Part shown: positions 52,945-61,252 of the stretch, piece by piece
How positions within the stretch are numbered: the first letter of the stretch is position 1
How the letters are laid out: each line of letters starts with the position of its first letter
NCBI GenBank assembly: GCA_036520615.1
Contig: DATDJI010000085.1
Location: 46,440-110,439 of the forward strand
Direction of reading: 5' to 3'
Origin: CAMCXE01 sp036520615
GTDB taxonomy: Bacteria > Pseudomonadota > Gammaproteobacteria > Pseudomonadales > Cellvibrionaceae
Length of the DNA stretch: 64,000 bases
The notes under the pieces: generated by a model
What the model saw: only the letters and a program-made list of their open reading frames with translations
What the model was told of the DNA's origin: nothing
The model's database searches: none
Position numbers and translations under genes: made by a program

Positions 52945-53041
52945 CCGGCGATATAGCGGGCTGCCTGTTTGCAACGGTCAGTTATATGAAACCTCGCCAT
53001 TGCATTGATCAGGTTCCATCTATTTTATAGCTCTCAATACT

Positions 53042-53075
53042 AAAAAACCGCAGTGCGATTGCTGCGGTTTTTTTT
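53042..53075. terminator. Bidirectional rho-independent terminator
   Basis: AAAAAACCGCAG (53042-53053) and CTGCGGTTTTTT pair around the loop TGCGATTG. The A-run on the left and the T-run on the right let it stop both the parB transcript (+) and the convergent gene ending at 53092 (-). Confidence 0.92.
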
Positions 53076-53091
53076 GATTAAAATTAAAGCG

Positions 53092-53913
53092 TTAGAAATC
53101 AAATCGTTTGCTCATAGCAAGGCGCAAATTAATATCTTGCCAATTCGATTCGGGCTGCGAAATCCAGGCCGGTACAGTCGTGTCTTCTGTCTCCCTAACT
53201 CCGTCGTACAATTCCCGGCTGCGCTTCATTTGGATTTTGGTTATGTTTAACTCAATACCCAAATAAAGTTCTTCGCCAAGATTTAAATAAACACTATTGA
53301 TCCAGCTAATACTAGAAGTGGAGCCCAGTTCGATATCCCGCTTGGCGATAGTTGTCTCGTTAGTTGGTTGAATCATCATCCGATAATTAAGGCCGCTGCG
53401 CCACGCCCAATCTTCGCTGCCAAAAAATTCAAAAGAAACTCCCACGCCTGAATACCACCAGGTATAGCTCTCCTTATATCCATCAATACCCTCTGTGCGA
53501 GGATCTATATGACGCTCCTTCAATTGGCCGCCAACTTCCATTTCCAAACGGGGTTCAAACCACCATTCTTTTATCTCTTTCCCGGCGTAAACTTCGGGGC
53601 GCCAGTAATAAAAATAGGAAGTACCGTTTTTGATCGGCACACCCAGCTGACTTTCGCCGATGTAGTCAACATCACCGTCGCCCACATCTATCGTACCGCC
53701 GTAATAGACACCGCTGGCGGACAACCATTCAAAACCAACACCTCCTCCCAAAAGACTACCGGTCTCCTTGTTGAGTTGTTTTCCGTCCTCATCTACTTCC
53801 TTGGTAGATATTGCAGTGGAGTCAACACCAGCAAATAGCCGCATTTGGCTGCCTGCGAAACACGAAGCGCTCAACACACACAGAGGAAGAATCAGTAAAC
53901 GGATACTACACAT
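53092..53913 (-). CDS. Outer-membrane beta-barrel protein of unknown function
   Basis: The 273-residue protein has a signal peptide (residues 1-20, LPLCVLSASCFA). A chain of alternating amphipathic strands (SQMRLFAGVDSTAIS.., GVGFEWLSASGVYYGG.., WWFEPRLEMEVGGQL) follows and ends in LRLAMSKRFDF with terminal Phe. This is the pattern of a small porin-like barrel; I do not recognise a specific family. I chose ATG 53913, preceded by AAGGA at 7 bp. The terminator of the upstream lipoprotein gene lies just before this start (53936-53960). Confidence 0.72.
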   Translation of the reverse strand: MCSIRLLILPLCVLSASCFAGSQMRLFAGVDSTAISTKEVDEDGKQLNKETGSLLGGGVGFEWLSASGVYYGGTIDVGDGDVDYIGESQLGVPIKNGTSYFYYWRPEVYAGKEIKEWWFEPRLEMEVGGQLKERHIDPRTEGIDGYKESYTWWYSGVGVSFEFFGSEDWAWRSGLNYRMMIQPTNETTIAKRDIELGSTSSISWINSVYLNLGEELYLGIELNITKIQMKRSRELYDGVRETEDTTVPAWISQPESNWQDINLRLAMSKRFDF

Positions 53914-53935
53914 GCAGAATTCCTTAATTCGCAAA

Positions 53936-53960
53936 TAAAAAGCCCGCAAAAGCGGGCTTA
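53936..53960 (-). terminator. Terminator between lipoprotein and barrel-protein genes
   Basis: On the minus strand the stem AAGCCCGC / GCGGGCTT (53940-53947 and 53952-53959, loop of four) is followed by TTTTATTT. It ends the 55182-54007 transcript 23 bp before the start codon of the next gene, so read-through there would be reduced. Confidence 0.85.
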
Positions 53961-54006
53961 GATCATAAATTATAAAGCCTAAATTAATAAATAACTTAGC
54001 GAAAAG

Positions 54007-55182
54007 TTAATCGTCAGTGCCGCCAGGGCCTGAGCCACCACCTAGGTTCTCAATGTCAGGAAGCTCTTTGGTTTCGATGTATTTTTTAACTATACCCTCG
54101 ATATCGGCCCAGCCCAACGTGGCTATAGTGGCTGTACCGCCTGGTGTAGTTGGAGGAACGGTAATAGACACATAACTGCCCTCAGGATAAGTATCCGTAT
54201 CTGCAGTTTTTTCAATTTTAATGGTTACAGTACTTGTTTCGGTTACGCCAGGTTGAGGAGCCTTAGTATAGATATCAATTTGGCCACCATAGGGATAACC
54301 ATAGCCTTTACCTTGCAACGCCTGAGTATCTCCGGCAAACACATTTACGTATGTTGCACCCGCCTGGTACTTAGCTTTGAGAGACAGTGTCCACGCATTC
54401 GTTGCTGTGTTATTGGTTTGCAGAAGGTGCAAGTCAATCAGACTCATTCCCATGCCAGCATTCAAATCAAATTGATCTGCATACAGCTCGTTGTTTAGTT
54501 CATAGCCATTGTTTGTATAGAATTTGTACCCAGCAACACCGTTAGCAAAATACTCTTTTTTGCCTTGAGTCACATGCAAATTTTGAGCGGTAATTGAAGT
54601 TTCGATACGGAATTGGGCGCTATTAATAAGCTCTGCAATACCAAGCGTGAGCCCCATGCCCAAACCGCCATCGATAACAGCAGATCCCATGTCGCATTTT
54701 GCAAAGTCGGCATCGAAATAAACTTCTTCATGATTGAAAGCGCCCGTTTGTTTAACGTCTTTGCCCTCGCCCATCAAAAGAGTGAGTTCAAAAGTACCTT
54801 TCTTTGAGCATTTGCTGGTTGTACCGCCTATTACTTGAGATAGAGCGCCAGTAGCGGTATCGCGCGGTTGTGCACCAGCAAAGGCCGATATTGCCTGTTT
54901 AACAGCGGTGCTGCCACTATCCATATTGAGAGTAGTGCTCAAGACGATTGCTGCGAGCGCAATAGATTGATCCTGTCGAGCAACATCCGATTCCTCCGTT
55001 AGAACGACTTCTCGCCCTAGTTCAACAGGAATTATACTGGCCTCCGGCCGCTCTGCCATGGGTGGCGTATCCATAATATTGCTATCGGCGGTAGCCTTTT
55101 TACTATCTTTACCGCAACCAGCTAAAAGAGCGCTGAGTACAGCAACGGTGAGAATTTGTTTGGTAGAAGGATACCTGAGCAT
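54007..55182 (-). CDS. Lipoprotein of unknown function
   Basis: The 391-residue precursor has a lipoprotein signal with lipobox LLAGC (Cys at residue 23). An acidic, Pro-rich linker is followed by a large domain rich in Gly/Thr/Ala with beta character (GAFNHEEVYFDADFAKCDMG.., GVAGYKFYTNNGYELNNELY). The C-terminus is GGGSGPGGTDD. Two cysteines (TSKCSKKG and AKCDMG) could pair. I do not recognise a family. The following barrel-protein gene has the same orientation but is separated by a terminator. Confidence 0.72.
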   Translation of the reverse strand: MLRYPSTKQILTVAVLSALLAGCGKDSKKATADSNIMDTPPMAERPEASIIPVELGREVVLTEESDVARQDQSIALAAIVLSTTLNMDSGSTAVKQAISAFAGAQPRDTATGALSQVIGGTTSKCSKKGTFELTLLMGEGKDVKQTGAFNHEEVYFDADFAKCDMGSAVIDGGLGMGLTLGIAELINSAQFRIETSITAQNLHVTQGKKEYFANGVAGYKFYTNNGYELNNELYADQFDLNAGMGMSLIDLHLLQTNNTATNAWTLSLKAKYQAGATYVNVFAGDTQALQGKGYGYPYGGQIDIYTKAPQPGVTETSTVTIKIEKTADTDTYPEGSYVSITVPPTTPGGTATIATLGWADIEGIVKKYIETKELPDIENLGGGSGPGGTDD

Positions 55183-55667
55183 GCTTCTTACTCCGTGTTA
55201 GTGAGAGTCTTGGGTGCTTGCGCCTAGCGCATTGTAGTATGCCACAGCTATAACAGCGTGCAGCAAGCCTCGGCTTTATTGTTTCCGTTTTAATTTTCGG
55301 GCCATTTTCTTGTGTTCTCCCGAGAGCGTAGTTGACTACATATACGATGAGAATAAAAGCGACTCGGTCAACGGAATTGTGTGTTCTTCATCATGTTGTG
55401 GGGCGGTCGTCGTACAAAAGGGGTTTTCTTGACCAAATATGGGAACTCGTAGTCATCGGGCTTTGCTTTTGAGGGGGATCGTATTTCAATTTGGCGCTAA
55501 TTTCGCGTCTGTTGAAAACTCGGGGAAATCAACGTTAAAAAGGTTGATCCCTTGGGGCGATAAACTTATAATCCCGCGCCGCTTCCGGTTGTCGTTGAAG
55601 TGTCCGAATGTTCAGAATTTTTTGAAAACACAGAGTGGTATCGGTTTGTGGGTGCGAGGATGTTTTG
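55183..55667. other. Divergent intergenic region upstream of the atp operon
   Basis: 485 bp between the lipoprotein gene and atpI. It contains the promoter at 55544-55572 and sequence between it and the atpI start that may be a 5' leader of about 90 bases. The 102-codon frame at 55439-55747 overlaps atpI in another phase and has no similarity, so I treat it as noise. Confidence 0.5.
55544..55572 (+). promoter_or_regulatory. Sigma-70 promoter of the atp operon
   Basis: TTGATC (55544-55549) and a perfect TATAAT (55567-55572) are separated by exactly 17 bp. Transcription would start near 55579, about 90 bp before the atpI start codon. Confidence 0.75.
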
Positions 55668-56036
55668 GTGACAAACCCGGTTTGGTTCTGTTTGTCGCGA
55701 CAGCTCTTTTTAATGCTGGGGTTGTTTGGGCTCGTTGGTTTGGTTAATCCATCGCTGCTTGCGTCTGTAGCGCTAGGTGCAGCACTGTTTATCGTGCCTC
55801 AATTATATTTTACGCATTACGCTTTTCGTTATCGCGATTGGAATGATGCAGCTTTAATGATTCGCTCGTTAAAATGGGGCGAATTAGGTAAGTTTTTGTT
55901 AACGCTGTCAGGGTTTGCATTAGTATGGCGGTTTTATCCGCGCGCAAACATCATGGTGTTAATGAGTGTCTATGGCTTGTTTTGGTTGGCCCAGATATAT
56001 ATAGCCAACGCCCTTACAAAAACACTCCCGCAGTAG
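55668..56036 (+). CDS. atpI: ATP synthase subunit I
   Basis: The 122-residue membrane protein has four hydrophobic helices: FLMLGLFGLVGLV, LLASVALGAALFIVPQLYF, GKFLLTLSGFALVWRF and NIMVLMSVYGLFWLAQIYI. AtpI helps assemble the c-ring and may act in Mg2+ supply; it is not a permanent part of the enzyme. GTG 55668 with GAGGA at 7 bp is the likely start. It is the first gene of the atp operon, 49 bp before atpB. Confidence 0.88.
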   Translation: MTNPVWFCLSRQLFLMLGLFGLVGLVNPSLLASVALGAALFIVPQLYFTHYAFRYRDWNDAALMIRSLKWGELGKFLLTLSGFALVWRFYPRANIMVLMSVYGLFWLAQIYIANALTKTLPQ

Positions 56037-56085
56037 AAATATTAGCGATAACCAAATTCTAAACTTTTGTTGAAGATCCAACTTT

Positions 56086-57000
56086 ATGTCTAGCGAAGCG
56101 AAGTCCTCTACGGATTATATCCAGCACCACTTACAAAATTTGGCCTATGGCAAATTGCCGGCCGGTTATCACCGTCATGATGGAAAAGTCATTGAGCAAG
56201 ATACTTGGACGCTCGCCCATAATCCGCAGGAAGCTAAAGATATGGGATTTAATTGCCTGCATCTGGATACATTGGGCTGGGGCATTGCACTGGGATTAAT
56301 ATTGAGTTTTGTAGCGCTGCGCGTTGCTAGAACTGCCACTGTAGGTAAGCCTTCTGGAATTCAGAGCTTTGTAGAGTTGGTAGTAGAGTTTATTAATAAT
56401 TTGGTTAATGAGACGTTTCATCATAAAAATCGTTTAGTTGCACCTATGGCGTTGACTATTTTTACCTGGGTGTTATTGATGAATCTTATGGATTTAATTC
56501 CTGTTGATTGGCTGCCCTTATTGGCGGTTCAGGTTTCAGGAAATGAGCATTTTTTCTTTAAAGTTGTGCCTACAACTGATCCTAATGCAACGCTTGGCAT
56601 GTCTATTACCGTGTTTTTGTTAATGATTGGATTTAGCATCAAACAAAAAGGGCTGGTTGGATTTGTTAAAGAGTTAACCTTGCACCCCTTCCATTCGGGC
56701 AAATGGTATGTCGATATATTTTTAATTCCTGTTAATTTGGTGTTGGAGACTGTAGGTCTTGTTGCCAAACCAGTGTCCCTCGGCTTGCGGTTGTTCGGCA
56801 ATATGTATGCAGGCGAGCTGATATTTATTTTGATAGCCATGATGTTCGGTTATGGTCTGTTAACTGGAATTTTCGGTGGCGTTTTGCAATGGGTGTGGGC
56901 GGTATTCCACCTGCTGGTAATTCCTATTCAAGCATTTGTATTTATGATTTTAACTACGGTGTACATGGCTATGGCCCACGATGTGGCTGAAGATCATTAA
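56086..57000 (+). CDS. atpB: F0F1 ATP synthase subunit a
   Basis: The 304-residue membrane subunit forms the proton half-channels against the c-ring. The key arginine lies in LGLRLFGNMYAGELI (about 229-243), in line with E. coli aArg210. The N-terminal 60 residues (HHLQNLAYGKLPAGYHRHDG.., WTLAHNPQ..) are longer than in E. coli (271 residues), as in related Gammaproteobacteria. It lies between atpI and atpE. Confidence 0.96.
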   Translation: MSSEAKSSTDYIQHHLQNLAYGKLPAGYHRHDGKVIEQDTWTLAHNPQEAKDMGFNCLHLDTLGWGIALGLILSFVALRVARTATVGKPSGIQSFVELVVEFINNLVNETFHHKNRLVAPMALTIFTWVLLMNLMDLIPVDWLPLLAVQVSGNEHFFFKVVPTTDPNATLGMSITVFLLMIGFSIKQKGLVGFVKELTLHPFHSGKWYVDIFLIPVNLVLETVGLVAKPVSLGLRLFGNMYAGELIFILIAMMFGYGLLTGIFGGVLQWVWAVFHLLVIPIQAFVFMILTTVYMAMAHDVAEDH

Positions 57001-57049
57001 TTCAGGTTTTATTTTTTATTTATATTTTTAACTTTAAGAGGAAACAACA

Positions 57050-57295
57050 ATGGCACAAGCATTGGTTTATATCGCAGCAGCTCTTTTGATTGGTTTGGGA
57101 GCTCTAGGCACTGGTATCGGTTTCGGTTCACTCGGTGGCAAACTACTCGAAAGCATTGGCCGTCAACCAGAACAAGGCCCTGCATTAATGGGCAAAATGT
57201 TTTTAATGGCAGGTTTATTGGATGCTGTGCCTATGGTGAGTGTAGGTATGGGCATGTACATGATCTTCTTGGTTGCGCCTGGCATCGGCGGTTAA
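57050..57295 (+). CDS. atpE: F0F1 ATP synthase subunit c
   Basis: The 81-residue hairpin of two helices has the polar loop RQP at 38-40 and the proton-carrying Asp58 in GLLDAVPM. The sequence around it (SVGMGMYMIF) follows the H+-type pattern, without the Na+-binding ligands. A strong AGAGGAAACAACA ribosome binding site agrees with the high copy number of this subunit. Confidence 0.97.
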   Translation: MAQALVYIAAALLIGLGALGTGIGFGSLGGKLLESIGRQPEQGPALMGKMFLMAGLLDAVPMVSVGMGMYMIFLVAPGIGG

Positions 57296-57334
57296 TTCCG
57301 CGAGCCCCCACAAATTGCTAAATGAGGTGTTGGT

Positions 57335-57805
57335 GTGAATATCAACCTAACGCTAATCGGTCAGTCTTTAACCTTTTTGTTCTTCGTGTTTTTCTGCATG
57401 AAGTATGTGTGGCCCGCGCTCATTTCTGTAATGGAAACGCGGGAGAAGCGCATAGCTCAAGGGTTGGATAACGCCGACAAAGCCGATAAAGATTTGGAGC
57501 TTGCCAAGCAAAACGCGGCTGCTCAAATTAAAGAAGCAAAAGATCAGGCCGCCGTTATTGTAGATGCCGCTAATAAGCGTGCTAATCAAATAGTTGCCGA
57601 TGCTAAGCAGCAAGCTTTAGTGGAAGCTGAGCGTATTAAGGCTTCAGCTCAGGCTGAAATCGAGCGTGAGATTACCCAGGCGCGTGAACAATTACGCGGT
57701 AGGGTGGCGAGCCTTGTTTTAGTGGGTGCTGAAAAAGTACTTGGTGCCTCTATTGATGCTAATGCGCACAATCAGATGCTCGACAAGCTCGCAGCTGAAC
57801 TTTAA
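57335..57805 (+). CDS. atpF: F0F1 ATP synthase subunit b
   Basis: The 156-residue protein has one N-terminal membrane helix (LTFLFFVFFCMKYVWPAL) and a long charged right-handed coiled coil (NADKADKDLELAKQNAAAQI..). This is the peripheral stalk that holds F1 against F0. The start codon is GTG with GAGG about 8 bp upstream. Length equals the E. coli protein. Confidence 0.97.
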   Translation: MNINLTLIGQSLTFLFFVFFCMKYVWPALISVMETREKRIAQGLDNADKADKDLELAKQNAAAQIKEAKDQAAVIVDAANKRANQIVADAKQQALVEAERIKASAQAEIEREITQAREQLRGRVASLVLVGAEKVLGASIDANAHNQMLDKLAAEL

Positions 57806-57817
57806 CCGGGGATCGAT

Positions 57818-58354
57818 ATGGCGGAATTAACCACTACAGCTCGCCCCTATGCCCGTGCAGCGTTTGAGCTTGCTCGTGCTGAAGGTCAGTTAGACGTATG
57901 GGCTCAGGCTTTGAGTTTATTGGCTGCAATCTCGGGCAATGAAAAAATTGCCGGTCTGATTCATTCGCCAACACTCACCGCAGCAGGTAAAAGTGATTTG
58001 CTGAAAAATCTCTGTGGTGATGCAATTTCGCAGAAGCAGCAGAATTTTTTGCAGACTCTTGCGGATAATAAACGCTTGGCACTTCTGCCGGAAATCAACC
58101 GTTTATTTTTAGCATTTAAGGCCGAGTACGACAAAACCTTAGATGTGGAAGTCAGTTCGGCTTTTGAAGTAAGTGAGGAGTGGCAGGCGAAGTTGGCCTC
58201 AGCTCTCAGCGCTAAACTTGATCGCAAAGTGAGCCTTACCACGCATTTAGATAAAAGTTTGTTAGGCGGCGCCGTAATTCGCGCCGGAGACACCGTCATT
58301 GATGGATCGGTAAGAGGCCGCTTGGCCAAACTTGCCGATGCCATGCACGCCTAG
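57818..58354 (+). CDS. atpH: F0F1 ATP synthase subunit delta
   Basis: The 178-residue stator subunit caps the alpha3beta3 head and binds the b dimer. The N-terminal helical domain (ARPYARAAFELARAEGQLDVWAQ in two parts) and the C-terminal signature LLGGAVIRAGDTVIDGSVRG (about 148-167) are clear. It starts 12 bp after atpF and ends 24 bp before atpA. Confidence 0.97.
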   Translation: MAELTTTARPYARAAFELARAEGQLDVWAQALSLLAAISGNEKIAGLIHSPTLTAAGKSDLLKNLCGDAISQKQQNFLQTLADNKRLALLPEINRLFLAFKAEYDKTLDVEVSSAFEVSEEWQAKLASALSAKLDRKVSLTTHLDKSLLGGAVIRAGDTVIDGSVRGRLAKLADAMHA

Positions 58355-58378
58355 TCGTTAGGATTGAGGAATTTGAGT

Positions 58379-59923
58379 ATGCAACAACTGAATCCGTCAG
58401 AAATCAGTGAAATTATTAAGCAACGCATCGACAATATTAGCGTTGCTACCGAAGCGAGTAACCAGGGCACGGTTGTGTCTGTCACCGACGGTATTATTCG
58501 TATTCATGGCCTTGCCGATGTGATGTACGGTGAGATGATCGAATTCGCCAATGGTGTATTCGGTATTGCCCTCAACCTTGAGCGCGACTCTGTGGGTGCG
58601 GTCGTTCTAGGTGACTATCGCGGCGTGGCCGAAGGTCAAAACTGCAAATGTACTGGCCGTATTTTGGAAGTTCCTGTAGGCCCTGAATTGCAAGGCCGCG
58701 TCGTTGACGCATTGGGTACGCCTATCGACGGTAAGGGCCCGCTAAATACACAATTAACCGACGCTATTGAAAAAATCGCCCCGGGCGTAATTGCCCGTCA
58801 ATCGGTGGATCAACCGGTACAAATCGGCTTAAAAGCCGTTGATGCCATGGTGCCGATTGGTCGTGGGCAACGCGAATTAATTATTGGCGATCGCCAAACC
58901 GGTAAAACTGCTCTTGCTGTCGATGCAATCATCAACCAGAAGGGCTCCGGCATTAAGTGTATTTATGTGGCTGTAGGCCAAAAAGCTTCTTCAGTTGCCG
59001 CTGTTGTGCGCAAGCTAGAAGAGCACGGCGCCATGTCTTACACCACAGTAGTTGCTGCCACAGCATCAGATCCAGCTGCCATGCAATTTTTAGCACCATT
59101 TGCTGGTTGTACGATGGGTGAGTACTACCGTGACCGCGGCCAAGATGCATTGATTATTTATGATGATTTAACCAAACAAGCTTGGGCCTACCGTCAAATT
59201 TCCTTGTTGTTACGTCGCCCACCCGGCCGTGAAGCATACCCCGGAGATGTATTCTATTTGCACTCACGTTTGCTTGAGCGCGCCGCCCGTGTAAATGCTG
59301 ATTACGTCGAGGCTTTCACTAAAGGTGAAGTAAAAGGTCAAACCGGTTCTTTAACCGCGCTACCTATTATCGAAACTCAAGCCGGTGACGTGTCTGCATT
59401 CGTTCCTACTAACGTAATTTCGATTACCGATGGCCAGATCTTTTTGGAATCCAACCTTTTCAATGCCGGTATTCGTCCAGCAATGAACGCTGGTATTTCC
59501 GTATCCCGTGTAGGTGGTGCTGCGCAAACTAAAATCATTAAAAAGCTCTCCGGTGGTATTCGTACTGCTCTTGCGCAATACCGCGAGTTAGCCGCGTTTT
59601 CTCAGTTTGCTTCTGATCTTGATGAAGCGACGAAAGCGCAGCTGGATCACGGGCAGCGCGTTACCGAATTAATGAAGCAAAAACAATATACACCGCTTTC
59701 CATCGCGCAAATGGGCGTGTTGTTGTACGCCGCGAACGAAGGTTATTTAAAAGATATCGAAGTTGCGAAACTCGGTTCATTTGAAAATTCGCTTTTGTCT
59801 TATTTGCAAAGCAGCCATGCTGAATTGATGGATGGCATAGTTGCAACCGGTAATTACAACGATGAAATTGAAAAGGGCATTAAAGCTGCGCTGACTAATT
59901 TCAAGGCTACTCAGACTTGGTAA
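58379..59923 (+). CDS. atpA: F0F1 ATP synthase subunit alpha
   Basis: The 514-residue nucleotide-binding but non-catalytic subunit has the P-loop GDRQTGKT (about 170-177). The arginine-finger region ISVSRVGGAAQT is near 370-381. ATG 58379 (MQQLNPSEISEIIKQ) is the family start, with GAGGA upstream; the frame from TTG 58364 adds five residues. It is followed by the unusual small gene at 59952 before atpG. Confidence 0.97.
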   Translation: MQQLNPSEISEIIKQRIDNISVATEASNQGTVVSVTDGIIRIHGLADVMYGEMIEFANGVFGIALNLERDSVGAVVLGDYRGVAEGQNCKCTGRILEVPVGPELQGRVVDALGTPIDGKGPLNTQLTDAIEKIAPGVIARQSVDQPVQIGLKAVDAMVPIGRGQRELIIGDRQTGKTALAVDAIINQKGSGIKCIYVAVGQKASSVAAVVRKLEEHGAMSYTTVVAATASDPAAMQFLAPFAGCTMGEYYRDRGQDALIIYDDLTKQAWAYRQISLLLRRPPGREAYPGDVFYLHSRLLERAARVNADYVEAFTKGEVKGQTGSLTALPIIETQAGDVSAFVPTNVISITDGQIFLESNLFNAGIRPAMNAGISVSRVGGAAQTKIIKKLSGGIRTALAQYRELAAFSQFASDLDEATKAQLDHGQRVTELMKQKQYTPLSIAQMGVLLYAANEGYLKDIEVAKLGSFENSLLSYLQSSHAELMDGIVATGNYNDEIEKGIKAALTNFKATQTW

Positions 59924-59951
59924 TTGGTGCGTTAAACATGAGGGCAACGAA

Positions 59952-60242
59952 ATGAAAAAAATTTCAACGATGTTTTTTTTGCTGCTTTCGTGGGCGGCTA
60001 ATGCCGAAGAAGCCTCAAATTTGACGATTACTAATTTTGGTGTCCAAGGTGCTGCTGGTGGATACTTTCGGCTGGCTCAGCCTTTAGTGCCATCCTGTTT
60101 GTATGATGTTGTTTATTTTGCTCATAACAATCATTTGTCTACGCTTTTGGCCGCAAAGTTGGCTGGCAAGAAATTGTCCCGCCTAACTTATTCGAAGGAA
60201 GCCAATGGCACTTGTAACGCATCGCTTATTGAAATTGAGTAA
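59952..60242 (+). CDS. Small secreted protein inserted in the atp operon
   Basis: The 96-residue protein has a clear signal peptide (MKKISTMFFLLLSWAANA, cleavage before E19). The mature part of about 78 residues has Cys49 and Cys88, likely a disulfide. Its pattern, SCLYDVVYFAHNNHLSTLLAAKL then GKKLSRLTYSKEANGTCNASLIEIE (both split), recalls small periplasmic proteins of marine and soil Gammaproteobacteria without known function. GAGGG precedes the ATG. It lies 28 bp after atpA and 92 bp before atpG in the same direction. Nothing suggests a part in ATP synthesis. It is not a fragment of an ATP synthase subunit. Confidence 0.75.
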   Translation: MKKISTMFFLLLSWAANAEEASNLTITNFGVQGAAGGYFRLAQPLVPSCLYDVVYFAHNNHLSTLLAAKLAGKKLSRLTYSKEANGTCNASLIEIE

Positions 60243-60334
60243 TTAACTGTTTTTTATCTAGTAAGGAGCACTTTTAATTTGGTGGCGCCTTTAGGTTAAG
60301 CTCAGAAAATTAGACTACGCATTGCGAGATAAAC

Positions 60335-61198
60335 ATGGCTAGCGGAAAAGAGATACGCACCCAGATTGGGAGCATTAAAAATACGCAAAAAATTACCAAA
60401 GCTATGGAAATGGTGGCGGCGAGTAAAATGCGTAAGGCGCAAGATCGCATGGAAAAAGGTAAACCCTATTCCAATCGTATGCGCGCAGTAATCGGCCATT
60501 TGGCTCATGCCCGTTCCGAATATAAACATCCTTATTTGCAAGAGCGTCCAGTAAAACGCGTAGGCTACATTGTTATTTCTTCCGACCGCGGTCTGTGCGG
60601 CGGTTTAAATATTAATGTTTTTAAACGCGTAATTAATCACAGTCGCCCGTTAGCCAGCAGCAACGTTGGTGTTGATATGTGTTTAATCGGCGCTAAAGCG
60701 ACGGCTTTTTTCAAAAGCCTCGGCGGTAAGGTTGTGGCATCGGTACGGGATATAGGTGAAGAGCCTTCACTAGCTAAATTAATCGGCAGTGTGAAGGTAA
60801 TGTTAGATGCCTACGAAGAAGGCAAAATTGATCAGTTATTTTTGGTTAGTAATGATTTTGTTAATACAATGACTCAGCAGCCTAATGTAATGCAGTTGCT
60901 GCCGTTGCCTCCGGAAGAAACGGGCACAACGCAAAGTCATAAATGGGATTATTTGTACGAGCCGGAAGCGAAAATTTTGCTCGACGGTTTATTGCGTCGT
61001 TATATTGAATCGCAGGTGTATCAAGCGGTGGTGGAAAACGCAGCCTGTGAGCAAGCTGCGCGTATGGTGGCGATGAAAAACGCCACGGAAAATGCTGGCG
61101 AAATCATTGATGAATTAAAACTCGCGTATAACAAAGCGCGACAAGCAGCAATTACCCAGGAACTCTCGGAAATTGTGGCCGGTGCTGCAGCGGTTTAA
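60335..61198 (+). CDS. atpG: F0F1 ATP synthase subunit gamma
   Basis: The 287-residue central rotor shaft has an N-terminal coiled coil (EIRTQIGSIKNTQKITKAMEMVAASKM in two parts), a Rossmann-like middle (SSDRGLCGGLN, about 86-96) and a C-terminal helix (NAGEIIDELKLAYNKARQAA) that turns inside alpha3beta3. Length equals E. coli AtpG. The gap to the preceding small gene is 92 bp, larger than the usual atpA-atpG spacing. Confidence 0.97.
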   Translation: MASGKEIRTQIGSIKNTQKITKAMEMVAASKMRKAQDRMEKGKPYSNRMRAVIGHLAHARSEYKHPYLQERPVKRVGYIVISSDRGLCGGLNINVFKRVINHSRPLASSNVGVDMCLIGAKATAFFKSLGGKVVASVRDIGEEPSLAKLIGSVKVMLDAYEEGKIDQLFLVSNDFVNTMTQQPNVMQLLPLPPEETGTTQSHKWDYLYEPEAKILLDGLLRRYIESQVYQAVVENAACEQAARMVAMKNATENAGEIIDELKLAYNKARQAAITQELSEIVAGAAAV

Positions 61199-61252
61199 GC
61201 TCTGTCACCGATAAATCGAATTATTTTTTATTTTTAGGTAGAGGAAACTCAC

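Noticed and set aside
48600..53041. Consensus parS site near parAB
   Set aside because: Reading by eye found no TGTTTCACGTGAAACA-like site. A pattern search would be needed to exclude weaker sites.
55439..55747. 102-codon frame overlapping the promoter and atpI
   Set aside because: It covers the TTGATC/TATAAT promoter and part of atpI in the wrong phase, and has no similarity.
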